Shown here in pieces: positions 26,680 to 34,545 of a stretch of DNA of 64,000 nucleotides (position 1 is its first letter; the number at the start of each line of letters is the position of its first letter). The stretch lies in contig NZ_WTCQ01000001.1 of NCBI RefSeq assembly GCF_015356765.1, positions 248,001-312,000 on the forward strand, read 5' to 3'. Under the pieces are notes generated by a model, which did not search any database, was not told the origin of the DNA, and worked only from the letters and a program-made list of their open reading frames with translations. A program made the translations under genes and the position numbers. Origin of the DNA: Candidatus Clavichlamydia salmonicola (GTDB lineage: Bacteria; Chlamydiota; Chlamydiia; Chlamydiales; Chlamydiaceae).

Positions 26680-27396
26680 ATGTTGTTTCTTTTATCCAAT
26701 CCTTTGTTTCATGCTTATAAACAAAGTGATATCTTTGGAAAAGGGATCTTTTTATCTCTTATTTTTCTTTCTGTGGCTGTATGGACAGTTTTATGGCATA
26801 AAAAAGTATTATTTTCTTCTGTCCTAAAGGATGGTTTGCATTTAAAAGAACTATTAAAAAAAAATAAGCTTTCACCTTTTTCTTTTGAGCTTCGCTCTTC
26901 TACTCCTTATCCTTTTACAACTCTTTTTAAAGCTGTAAAATCCTCCTCTTTAGAGCATTTCAATAAAAATAGAAAAAATTCTTCTTTCAATTCAGATAAA
27001 AATGAAGATGTAATGATTTTATACCCTCATGACATAGAATCATTAGAAACAATTATCATTAGTAAACTCCCTTCCAGCAAACGATTTCTTGATACCCACT
27101 TAGTTTTTCTCTCTACCACTGTTTCTTTAGCTCCTTTCTTAGGACTACTTGGAACTGTATGGGGGATTTTAATGGCTTTTGATGCATTCCGTATTACAGG
27201 AAATAGCTCTTCAGTAGTTGATGGTCTTGCAACTGCACTAGGAACAACAGTATTAGGATTAATCGTAGCTGTACCAGCTCTTATTGGTCATAATATAATC
27301 AAAGACCAAGCACTTGCAATCATGATTGATTTAGAGCATTTTGGAATGCTTCTCTTAAATACATTAGAAATACAGTATGGCAAACATGATCGGTAG
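26680..27396 (+). CDS. tolQ: TolQ/ExbB-type proton channel protein
   Basis: 238 residues, three membrane helices: about 22-42, 122-150 and 165-190. The last two carry the family block STTVSLAPFLGLLGTVWGI and ATALGTTVLGLIVAVPALI. Together with the TolR-like protein it forms the proton-driven motor of the Tol-Pal system that ties the outer membrane to the cell wall during constriction. First gene of a plus-strand operon running tolQ-tolR-tolA-tolB-pal-LysM, the CT596-CT601 order of Chlamydia. It is divergent from dsbD across about 165 bases. ExbB is the alternative name, but the tolB/pal neighbours decide for TolQ. Confidence 0.93.
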   Translation: MLFLLSNPLFHAYKQSDIFGKGIFLSLIFLSVAVWTVLWHKKVLFSSVLKDGLHLKELLKKNKLSPFSFELRSSTPYPFTTLFKAVKSSSLEHFNKNRKNSSFNSDKNEDVMILYPHDIESLETIIISKLPSSKRFLDTHLVFLSTTVSLAPFLGLLGTVWGILMAFDAFRITGNSSSVVDGLATALGTTVLGLIVAVPALIGHNIIKDQALAIMIDLEHFGMLLLNTLEIQYGKHDR

Positions 27397-27399
27397 CAT

Positions 27400-27825
27400 A
27401 TGAAATATCGTTTTAATTCATCTTATCTTCATGCATCAGCTGAAGAACCTTCCATGAACCTAACTCCATTATTAGATACTGTATTTGTTGTGTTGATTGC
27501 ATGGATGATTCTTGCACCTTTTAACAATTCAGAAACTGTATCTTTAGCTAATGGTGGTATTCCAAACTCTGTTGGGATGGAACAAACAACTACTAACCTG
27601 AATCTCTATATTCACGAAAATGACTCGATTATGATTGGTCCAAAGCATGTAAGAAAAGAAGAACTCACAGATATTTTATCAAAAATTTATCAACAAGCAC
27701 CTTACCTTAACCCTATATTATTCCAAGATCAACACTCTTCTTTTGGCATCCATCAAACACTTAAAACATCTTTAGAAAAAGCAGGTTTTAAAGAACTTAC
27801 GGTGATTTTAAAAGCAGACGAATAA
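27400..27825 (+). CDS. tolR: TolR/ExbD-type motor protein
   Basis: 141 residues: a short cytoplasmic N-terminus, one helix NLTPLLDTVFVVLIAWMILAP (about 20-40) containing the essential membrane Asp, then a periplasmic domain. It starts 3 bases after tolQ; its stop codon is immediately followed by the ATG of the next gene, so translation is coupled. Works with TolQ to convert proton flow into movement of TolA. Confidence 0.93.
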   Translation: MKYRFNSSYLHASAEEPSMNLTPLLDTVFVVLIAWMILAPFNNSETVSLANGGIPNSVGMEQTTTNLNLYIHENDSIMIGPKHVRKEELTDILSKIYQQAPYLNPILFQDQHSSFGIHQTLKTSLEKAGFKELTVILKADE

Positions 27826-28605
27826 ATGCGTAAAAAATTTGCTCTTATTGTAGTCTTACATATTCTTGGAGGTATCATAATTGTTATCCCTTCTCCATGT
27901 AAAAAATCAAAAATGATTAAATCTTTAAAAGTTATCACTATTAAAGAGCCTTCTTTAAAACGCTCTTCTCCTTTTATTACTCCTATCCAATCTAAGACGA
28001 CTTTTTTAGAAACTACGCCCTCTGTAAACCCAATTCAACAACCCATAAACAAAATAACTAATAATAAAAAAACCATCTCTCCTTCATCCACTCAAAAAGT
28101 ACCATCTTCCATAAATAACACAAAAACATCTTCAAAACCCACTTTGGCAGCCACTCCAAAACCCTCTACATCAACAATTAATAAAAAAAAGCTTTTAGAA
28201 CTAACTCAACAATCTTTAAAGCAAATAAAAGGAATGGAAACAAATTTTCTTCATAAACAAAATCCCCCTGTTCCCTCTTTTATAGATTCTAGCCAACCTT
28301 CTTTAAATAAATCTATCAATGAAACACGCTTAGAAAATAACTATGCAGAAGAACTAATAATGACACTCAAAAACCATCTTACCCTCCCTGATTTAGGTGA
28401 TACAATCCTATCATTGATTATTTCTCCACAAGGCCAGTTACTTAACATTGCTTTTGACCTTTCTGAGAGCCCTGAAAACGAAAAATACTTAAAAACTCAA
28501 CTGCCCCTATTATCATTTCCAATAAGTCCAAGCCTCTCAAAAAATCTTCAACCTATAAAAGTAAAAATTCGTCTTATTAGTGAAAATCTGATTGCCATAT
28601 CCTGA
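27826..28605 (+). CDS. TolA-like envelope-spanning protein (CT598-like)
   Basis: 259 residues: N-terminal helix (about 4-22), a long Lys/Ser/Thr/Pro-rich linker (about 30-165) and a small C-terminal domain (about 170-259, LPDLGDTILSLIISPQGQLL) of the TonB/TolA type. The linker is low complexity, and sequence identity to enterobacterial TolA is not apparent, so the assignment rests on architecture and position between tolR and tolB. ATG starts directly after the TAA of tolR. Role: periplasm-spanning lever contacting TolB/Pal. Confidence 0.8.
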   Translation: MRKKFALIVVLHILGGIIIVIPSPCKKSKMIKSLKVITIKEPSLKRSSPFITPIQSKTTFLETTPSVNPIQQPINKITNNKKTISPSSTQKVPSSINNTKTSSKPTLAATPKPSTSTINKKKLLELTQQSLKQIKGMETNFLHKQNPPVPSFIDSSQPSLNKSINETRLENNYAEELIMTLKNHLTLPDLGDTILSLIISPQGQLLNIAFDLSESPENEKYLKTQLPLLSFPISPSLSKNLQPIKVKIRLISENLIAIS

Positions 28606-28630
28606 TCTTTTTGTTATCTCTTTGAACGTT

Positions 28631-29926
28631 ATGTTTCATTTTTGGCTTATTTTATTTATCTTATTTGCTCCACATGTTTTTGGCTTCGAACAAGAGTTAA
28701 CAATACATGTGCCTGTTGCAACCCATTATAAAATTCCTTTTGTAATGGGTAATGTTGAATCCTTTTGCAAAGTAAAAAAAGCATTTTTTGAAAAAATTTT
28801 AGCAGAAGATCTTCGTTTATCAGAACATTTTACCATTCATAAAACAGATGCTAAAAATAATACTGCTGTACAAAAAAATGCATTAATACTTTCTGCAAAT
28901 ATTGAAGAAAATAAAGTAACTATTACTATTATCAATAATAAATCTACAAACCCTAATAAAGAAAAAATTGTTCTTTCTACACAATTTACATACTTTGATC
29001 GTCGGACGATTCATCTTATTGCTGATGATATAGTTCAGCATATTTGTCACACTCCTGGAATAGCCTCTTCTCGGATCATTTATTCTTTTTTCCCCAAAAA
29101 ACCCACTCCTGGATTAAGTCCTCTTGGAGATATCCGTCTGATAGACTCAGATGGCGCTGAACCTTCTATAGTATCATCTCAACAGGTGATGAACATCTGC
29201 CCCTCTTTTGTTCCTTCTGAAACAGGCTCTCGATCTTCTTATTTTTTATATGTGTCATATCAAACTGGCACAGCTAAAATATTTTTAAAAAATATTAATG
29301 ATGAAAGATCTCAAAAATTAATCTGTTTAAGAGGTAATCAACTTATGCCTACTGTCTCTCAGCAATGTAACAAAATTGCTTTCATTTCTGATGTAAATGG
29401 AAACCCAGATCTATTTTTACAAGATTTTTCCACAAAAGAAGGTCCTATTGGTCCTCCAAGACAACTATTAACTTCTAAAAATGGCACCCAAGGTTCTCCA
29501 ACCTTTGACCCTACAGGCAACAAAATAGCCTTTGTCTCTAATCGTGATGGAACACCTCGTATTTACATAGTAGAATGCAATCCATTGCCTGGAACTATTC
29601 CTCAGCTAATATCTAAAAAAAATAGAGAAAATACTGCACCTACATGGTCACCTGATGGCTCTAAAATCGCTTACTCTTCATTATCTAAAGGAGTTCGGCA
29701 AATTTGGATATATGATGTGAAAACAGGTAAAGAAAAAGAACTTACTCATAGTCCAGGAGATAAAGAAAACCCTTCTTGGGCACCTGATAATGCCCATCTA
29801 GTCTTTAGCATGAATCAAAATGGTTGCAGTAATTTATATATAACTGGTCTTATCAATGAAAATCTTGTTAAAATTACTCATGGCCCTGGAGAAAAACTTT
29901 TTCCCTCATGGGAACCCATCCTATAA
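28631..29926 (+). CDS. tolB: TolB periplasmic beta-propeller protein
   Basis: 431 residues from ATG 28631. This start is preferred over the TTG at 28592 because it places a hydrophobic signal peptide (FHFWLILFILFAPHVFG) at the N-terminus and removes overlap with the previous gene. N-terminal TolB domain followed by WD40-like beta-propeller repeats, each with a PSWAPDN or PTFDPTGNKIAFVSNRDG pattern (at least four clear copies between about 230 and 425). It binds Pal at the outer membrane. Lies 25 bases before pal. Confidence 0.95.
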   Translation: MFHFWLILFILFAPHVFGFEQELTIHVPVATHYKIPFVMGNVESFCKVKKAFFEKILAEDLRLSEHFTIHKTDAKNNTAVQKNALILSANIEENKVTITIINNKSTNPNKEKIVLSTQFTYFDRRTIHLIADDIVQHICHTPGIASSRIIYSFFPKKPTPGLSPLGDIRLIDSDGAEPSIVSSQQVMNICPSFVPSETGSRSSYFLYVSYQTGTAKIFLKNINDERSQKLICLRGNQLMPTVSQQCNKIAFISDVNGNPDLFLQDFSTKEGPIGPPRQLLTSKNGTQGSPTFDPTGNKIAFVSNRDGTPRIYIVECNPLPGTIPQLISKKNRENTAPTWSPDGSKIAYSSLSKGVRQIWIYDVKTGKEKELTHSPGDKENPSWAPDNAHLVFSMNQNGCSNLYITGLINENLVKITHGPGEKLFPSWEPIL

Positions 29927-29950
29927 TGAAGCATTTGGAGAGATAACATC

Positions 29951-30616
29951 ATGAAAATATTAAAAATTATATGCCTACTCTGTCTGAGCCTTTTTTTTAC
30001 TTCTTGTCAACGCTCCAATAAGCAACTTTGGCAAGATACTAAAACTTGTGGTCATTATGTTGGAAAAGGGTTTTCTTGCCTCTTAGGAAATGCAGACAAG
30101 CCATCAAGAAAAGCATTAAAAAAACGTTCTCGTTATGGCGGATTTGTAGCACTAAAAGAAGATGCTGGAGAACCATTAGTACTAACCTCTACTTCAGGTC
30201 ATATCTCATCGAGTCTTCTAAGAGAAGAAGAAGAAATGGATCCTCAAACCTTTGCTACACCTACAGGAAAAATTGGCTCTATCCTGAAAAAGGTTCATTT
30301 TCCTACAAATGTATACACTATTACAAAAGCTGAAGATTTACAAAATTTAAAAGAAATAGCTCGGATGTTGCATAAAAACCCTCATATTAAATTATTTATT
30401 GAAGGACATACTGATGCCCGTGGAACAAACGCTTATAATTTATCCCTGGGATCAAAAAGAGCTAATAGTGTAAAAAACTTTTTAGTACAACAAGGTGTTA
30501 ATCCTGATCGATTATTCACTGTATCCTACGGAAAAGAAAAACCCCTTGTACAAGGACATTCTGAAGATGCTTGGGGGAAAAATCGACGATCTGAATTTAA
30601 AATTTATAATCGATAA
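29951..30616 (+). CDS. pal: Pal, peptidoglycan-associated lipoprotein
   Basis: 221 residues. Signal peptide with lipobox FTSC (Cys 19), a linker, then an OmpA-like domain (about 105-221) with EGHTDARGTNAYNLSLG and the C-terminal NRRSEFKI; the Asp and Arg of these blocks bind diaminopimelate in the family. A good ribosome site (TTGGAGAG) precedes the ATG. It anchors the outer membrane to peptidoglycan at the division site; chlamydiae keep only a narrow septal peptidoglycan ring. Confidence 0.95.
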   Translation: MKILKIICLLCLSLFFTSCQRSNKQLWQDTKTCGHYVGKGFSCLLGNADKPSRKALKKRSRYGGFVALKEDAGEPLVLTSTSGHISSSLLREEEEMDPQTFATPTGKIGSILKKVHFPTNVYTITKAEDLQNLKEIARMLHKNPHIKLFIEGHTDARGTNAYNLSLGSKRANSVKNFLVQQGVNPDRLFTVSYGKEKPLVQGHSEDAWGKNRRSEFKIYNR

Positions 30617-30620
30617 TTAT

Positions 30621-31196
30621 ATGCAACGATGGTTATTATCCCTGTTTATAGGATTAAGCATATTCATTCCTAGTAAAAGCGAAGCCTTGTCTTACGATGA
30701 TATTATGTCCCTGCGACTAGAAGTTAAAGGGCTAAGCAATCAAGTTAATCATCATGAAACTGATTTTTCTCTTCTTTATGATCGATTAAAAGATTTAGAA
30801 AATGCTCAAGATTATTTTCACGATAAGCTAAAAAAGTATGAAAAAGAAAACTCTCATGATTCTTTTAAACTGTTTGATTATGAAAAAGAGTTTTCTCGCA
30901 TTAAAGAACACACTTCTCAATTAAACACTCTTATCTTGTCTCAGGGAGCAAAATTAGCTTTATTAGAGAAACAATTACATCAAGATGTTGCTTACCTTAA
31001 GCACTCTTTAGAAACTATTTTACATCACCTTGGAGCTGCTTCGTCTGCATCTACCGATAATACTTACACAGTAAAACCTGGCGATACCCTTAGCTCAATA
31101 GCTATCGCCAAAAAAACTTCTACTTCAGAAATAAAATTTCTTAATAAATTATCTTCAGATAAAATATTTCCTGGTCAAATTTTAAAAATTTCTTAA
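30621..31196 (+). CDS. Secreted coiled-coil protein with LysM domain (CT601-like)
   Basis: 191 residues from ATG 30621, four bases after pal; longer readings into pal are not credible. Signal peptide (about 1-22, ending SKSEA), a heptad-rich coiled coil (about 25-125), then one C-terminal LysM domain (YTVKPGDTLSSIAIAKKTS to GQILKIS). LysM binds N-acetylglucosamine chains, so the protein probably reaches septal peptidoglycan. Its position directly after pal is where CpoB/YbgF sits in other bacteria; that protein also begins with a coiled coil but ends in TPRs. Likely last gene of the Tol operon. Confidence 0.85.
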   Translation: MQRWLLSLFIGLSIFIPSKSEALSYDDIMSLRLEVKGLSNQVNHHETDFSLLYDRLKDLENAQDYFHDKLKKYEKENSHDSFKLFDYEKEFSRIKEHTSQLNTLILSQGAKLALLEKQLHQDVAYLKHSLETILHHLGAASSASTDNTYTVKPGDTLSSIAIAKKTSTSEIKFLNKLSSDKIFPGQILKIS

Positions 31197-31338
31197 ATCT
31201 TTATAAAAACTTTATAAAAAAGTTTTTTTTTTAATTTATACACCTGAAATCAAGTGCATTACAAGAATAAATATTTATACAATTAATAAAACTAATAATT
31301 TTGTATTATCTAAATAAATATTTAATATCATTTTTATA

Positions 31339-31722
31339 ATGAATGCAAAAATAATAATTTTTGGTGAATCTGAAAAAGGTTTGTTTGAAACAGCATACCT
31401 TTGCCACTCTCTTTGGGATTTATCCAAATACCTAGGAGAATCCCCTCCTGATAGCAAAGGAATTGATCTAGCTATTAAAAGTCTTTTATATGATTACGAT
31501 GTGGTCTATTTTAGAGTAAAAAATGAAGGATTTAGTGTAGAACAATATTTTCGTTGTTTACATTTCTTAGAAAATGAAAAAATATTAAAAAATGTTTATG
31601 CGCTTAGCTTGCCTGGCACTGGGGATAAGTCTATCTTAGAAGCCTCTCGCCACATCTGTAACAAATATAAAAGTTGTTTGATGTTTAATGAAAGAGACCT
31701 CTATGACTTTATTTCAGGATAA
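31339..31722 (+). CDS. CT602-like small conserved protein
   Basis: 127 residues, soluble, alternating beta/alpha pattern starting MNAKIIIFGESEKG. No catalytic motif recognised. Position (after the Tol operon, converging on ahpC with 4 bases between stops) and length fit C. trachomatis CT602. A 140-base AT-rich gap before it may hold its own promoter. Function unknown. Confidence 0.8.
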   Translation: MNAKIIIFGESEKGLFETAYLCHSLWDLSKYLGESPPDSKGIDLAIKSLLYDYDVVYFRVKNEGFSVEQYFRCLHFLENEKILKNVYALSLPGTGDKSILEASRHICNKYKSCLMFNERDLYDFISG

Positions 31723-31726
31723 AAAA

Positions 31727-32311
31727 TTAATCTTTTTTAAAGTAATCTTGTAATCCTTCAGAAGTTGCCCTCATGCCTTCTGCACCTTTTTTCCAGTTAG
31801 CTGGGCAGACTTCACCATTTTTTTCAAAGAAAATTAAAGCATCTACCATACGAAGAGCCTCCTCAACAGACCGACCTAAATGTAAATCATTGACTACCTG
31901 ATGCCGAACAATACCTTCTTTATCAATAAGGAAAGATCCTCTGTAAGCTACACCCATATCTTCTTTCAATACATCATATGCACGAGCTAAATGTTTATTG
32001 ATATCTGAAAGTAAAGGATATGTAACTCCTTCAATTCCACCTTGTGTCTTTGGTGTTTTTAACCAAGCCGCATGTGAAAACCAACTATCAATGGAACAGC
32101 CTAAAACAACTGTATTACGTTGTTGAAACTCTGACATTTTTTCTTGGAAAGCATGTAATTCTGTTGGACAGACAAAAGTAAAATCAAGAGGATAAAAAAA
32201 TAAGTAAACATATTGCCCTAAAAAAGAGGACAACGATACATCTTTTTCTTGACCATCAACAATAGCCTTTACTGAAAAATCTGGTGCTTTTTTACCAACT
32301 AATACGCCCAT
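31727..32311 (-). CDS. ahpC: Typical 2-Cys peroxiredoxin (AhpC/TSA family)
   Basis: 194 residues. Peroxidatic cysteine in DFTFVCPTELHAF (about residue 49) and resolving cysteine in GEVCPANWKKG (about 169), with the C-terminal tail typical of 2-Cys enzymes. It reduces hydrogen peroxide and organic peroxides in the cytoplasm. Monocistronic on the minus strand between the tRNA-Arg gene and the CT602-like gene (CT603 position). Confidence 0.95.
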   Translation of the reverse strand: MGVLVGKKAPDFSVKAIVDGQEKDVSLSSFLGQYVYLFFYPLDFTFVCPTELHAFQEKMSEFQQRNTVVLGCSIDSWFSHAAWLKTPKTQGGIEGVTYPLLSDINKHLARAYDVLKEDMGVAYRGSFLIDKEGIVRHQVVNDLHLGRSVEEALRMVDALIFFEKNGEVCPANWKKGAEGMRATSEGLQDYFKKD

Positions 32312-32340
32312 AAAAACTCCTGTTTACACTGTTATTTGAA

Positions 32341-32414
32341 CACACCGGAGAGGATTCGAACCTCCGACCGCCTGGTTCGTAGCCAGGTACTCTATCCAGC
32401 TGAGCTACCGGTGC
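32341..32414 (-). tRNA. tRNA-Arg (anticodon ACG)
   Basis: 74 nt cloverleaf on the minus strand. Acceptor GCACCGG pairs with CCGGTGT (terminal G-U), D-arm TAGCTCAGCTGGATAGAGTA, anticodon stem CCTGG/CCAGG around the loop CTACGAA, T-arm GGAGG-TTCGAAT-CCTCT, discriminator G. CCA is not encoded. The A of ACG is expected to be modified to inosine. Confidence 0.97.
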
Positions 32415-32483
32415 TCTAAAGAATTCTTCACATTTTGAAGAATCGATATTATAAGTCAGCTAGAGAGTATCGATCAAGGCTTT

Positions 32484-32540
32484 ATCCTCTAAACAAGAGG
32501 ATATAATTTAAAATAGCTTTTCTACAGAGGACAACCTCTG
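32484..32540 (-). terminator. Two tandem hairpins between groEL2 and tRNA-Arg
   Basis: ATCCTCT/AGAGGAT with a 5-base loop (32484-32502) and CAGAGG/CCTCTG with a 4-base loop (32525-32540). They lie just downstream of the groEL2 stop (32572) on the minus strand. Neither is followed by a long T run on that strand, so termination is plausible but not certain. The two stems share the CCTCT/AGAGG core. Confidence 0.45.
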
Positions 32541-32571
32541 AATTTTATAATTAAAACTTTGTTTGTAAAAA

Positions 32572-34287
32572 TTAATCTTTCCACTCATGTCCTAGACCTG
32601 GCGGCATTTCTAAAGGCCCTTCTCCTTCTGGATAAGAACTATTCAAACTACCTAAACTAGTAAAAGGTGTTTTATCTGCAGCTTTTTTCACTGATTCAGG
32701 CTTTTCTACAATAAGAACGTCTCCAGTAATTAAAATAGACACTACTGAAGCAGCTTTCTTTAAAGATGTTCTTACTCCCATTAAAGAATCTACAATCCCA
32801 CTATCAACTAAATTTTCATAAGAATCTGTTAATCCATTATATCCATAATAAGGACGTGGATCATTACTGATATCTTGAACAATAACAGTTCCATCTCTAC
32901 CGCAATTTTCTGCAATTTTTTTTAAGGGAGCTACCAGAGCTTTTCTAACAATATCTACACCTAAACGCTCTTCTTCATCTACTTCTTTAGTTCTTTGGCC
33001 TAAAATATATGAAATTTTTGCCAAAGCAGTTCCTCCACCAGGTAAAAGTCCTTCTTTCACAGCACATTTTACAGCCTGAGCAGCATCTTCCATCCGAGCC
33101 ATTTTTTCCTGCGCTAACATTTCTGTAGATGCACCAACATAAATAAAAGCACACCCACCTGAAAAAGAGGCTAATCGATGTTTAAAAGCATCATGGTCTC
33201 TTTCATTACCTTCAAAATTGTGAAGCACTTTTTCTAAATAAGATACTCTTTCCCGTACTCTATCTGGATCTATGTGCCCATCTATAATTTCCCCTATATC
33301 TTTACTTATACGAATACGTCCAGCCCGACCCAATACTTCCACCCCAGCCATATCTAGAGACATACCCATTGTAGAATCAATAATAGTAGCATTAGTAAAA
33401 GCGGCCATATCTTCCATTACAGAAAGATAAGTATCTGCAACTGGAGCAACTTGAACAGCAGCTATCGGAAGCTTTCCTTTCGTTGCATTAACAACAACCA
33501 AAGATAACGCTTCCCCTTCAATAGTATTGCATAGAATTATCAAAGGCAACATTCCAGCTTCTTGCACCTTGCTTAAAAAAATCGAAAGATCTGCCGCATC
33601 TGTTAAATGATCATTACATAAAAGCACATAAGGATTATCCATTTCCACATACATATGATCCTTATCATTAATAAAATAAGCAGAAACAAATACTGATTCA
33701 AAAAATAAACCATCCATAATATCTAACCAGGTATCTTGATTATTTGATCGCCTTACGCAAAAACGACCTTTTTCTCCAACCTGTTTCATGGCCTCTAGAA
33801 CAACTCTACCCATCATTACATCATTATTTGTTGCTACTGTTGCTATCTGTAAAATATGTTCATCAGTCAAAGATTTTAAAGTCATCGCCTCTAAATATCC
33901 TTCTACAATAGCTATTGCCTTTTGTATTCCTTTTTTTATCCCAACGGGATTCATACCTGAAACTATAGCTTTAACTGCTTCTGAAAACATTGCTTGTGCC
34001 AATACAATTGCTGTAGTTGTGCCATCACCTGCTACTTCTACAGTTTTAAGAGCTACTTCTTTCACTAAAGAAGCACCTATATTTTCAAATGGATCAGGAA
34101 GACAGATATCTTTCGCTACAGTCACACCATCTTTTGTTGAATATGGTCCCCCAAAAGTATCTCGATTTTTCATAATTACATTACGGCCAGATGGACCAAG
34201 AGTAGAAGCAACAGCTTTGGCCAATTTATCAATACCACTTTTTAAAGAGATCAACGCCTCTGACCCAAAGCGGAATAATTTTGTCAT
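32572..34287 (-). CDS. Divergent GroEL paralogue (chlamydial GroEL2, CT604-like)
   Basis: 571 residues from ATG 34287, chosen because GGAG stands 7 bases upstream and the protein then begins MTKLFRFG, as chaperonins do; a longer reading to 34314 is unlikely. Group I chaperonin fold with nucleotide-binding blocks TLGPSGRNVI, TKDGVTVAKDI and AGDGTTTA, and GGGTALAKI in the second equatorial part. Many otherwise conserved chaperonin positions differ. The C-terminus ends GLGHEWKD, not the usual GGM repeat. No groES is adjacent. Position between ahpC and namZ matches CT604, one of the extra chlamydial GroELs; a specialised or structural role is possible. Confidence 0.9.
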   Translation of the reverse strand: MTKLFRFGSEALISLKSGIDKLAKAVASTLGPSGRNVIMKNRDTFGGPYSTKDGVTVAKDICLPDPFENIGASLVKEVALKTVEVAGDGTTTAIVLAQAMFSEAVKAIVSGMNPVGIKKGIQKAIAIVEGYLEAMTLKSLTDEHILQIATVATNNDVMMGRVVLEAMKQVGEKGRFCVRRSNNQDTWLDIMDGLFFESVFVSAYFINDKDHMYVEMDNPYVLLCNDHLTDAADLSIFLSKVQEAGMLPLIILCNTIEGEALSLVVVNATKGKLPIAAVQVAPVADTYLSVMEDMAAFTNATIIDSTMGMSLDMAGVEVLGRAGRIRISKDIGEIIDGHIDPDRVRERVSYLEKVLHNFEGNERDHDAFKHRLASFSGGCAFIYVGASTEMLAQEKMARMEDAAQAVKCAVKEGLLPGGGTALAKISYILGQRTKEVDEEERLGVDIVRKALVAPLKKIAENCGRDGTVIVQDISNDPRPYYGYNGLTDSYENLVDSGIVDSLMGVRTSLKKAASVVSILITGDVLIVEKPESVKKAADKTPFTSLGSLNSSYPEGEGPLEMPPGLGHEWKD

Positions 34288-34459
34288 AGAATGTTCTCCT
34301 TTATCTTCATACATGTTTAATAAAAATCTTCATCTTTCACAAAAATAACCAGCCATCTATTACATAAGAAAGATAGATATAGTCCTTTATTCTTGTTGTA
34401 ATAAAAGATTTTCTTTTTTTATACATATACCTATAGTTTATTAATGTTTTTTACAACTT

Positions 34460-34480
34460 ATTTTATTTTTTAAATAAAAT
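34460..34480 (-). terminator. AT-only perfect hairpin downstream of namZ
   Basis: ATTTTATTT/AAATAAAAT, nine paired bases around a 3-base loop, 66 bases beyond the stop of the minus-strand namZ gene and about 170 bases before the groEL2 start. Could be a weak terminator; A/T-only palindromes also arise by chance in this genome. Confidence 0.25.
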
Positions 34481-34545
34481 TCGATACTAATAATGATCTA
34501 TATTGCTGTCAAGAGTACATTAAAATTATTACAAGCTAATTTTTA

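Noticed and set aside
28592-28630. TTG start for tolB
   Set aside because: It would overlap the previous gene and put a charged stretch before the signal peptide; ATG 28631 fits better.
30495-30620. Longer reading of the LysM protein into pal
   Set aside because: It would read 126 bases of pal in another frame and hide the signal peptide that begins at 30621.
33788-34348. 186-codon plus-strand frame opposite groEL2
   Set aside because: Antisense shadow of a conserved chaperonin gene.
34460-34480. CIRCE-type heat-shock operator near groEL2
   Set aside because: The inverted repeat is A/T only and does not resemble TTAGCACTC-N9-GAGTGCTAA.
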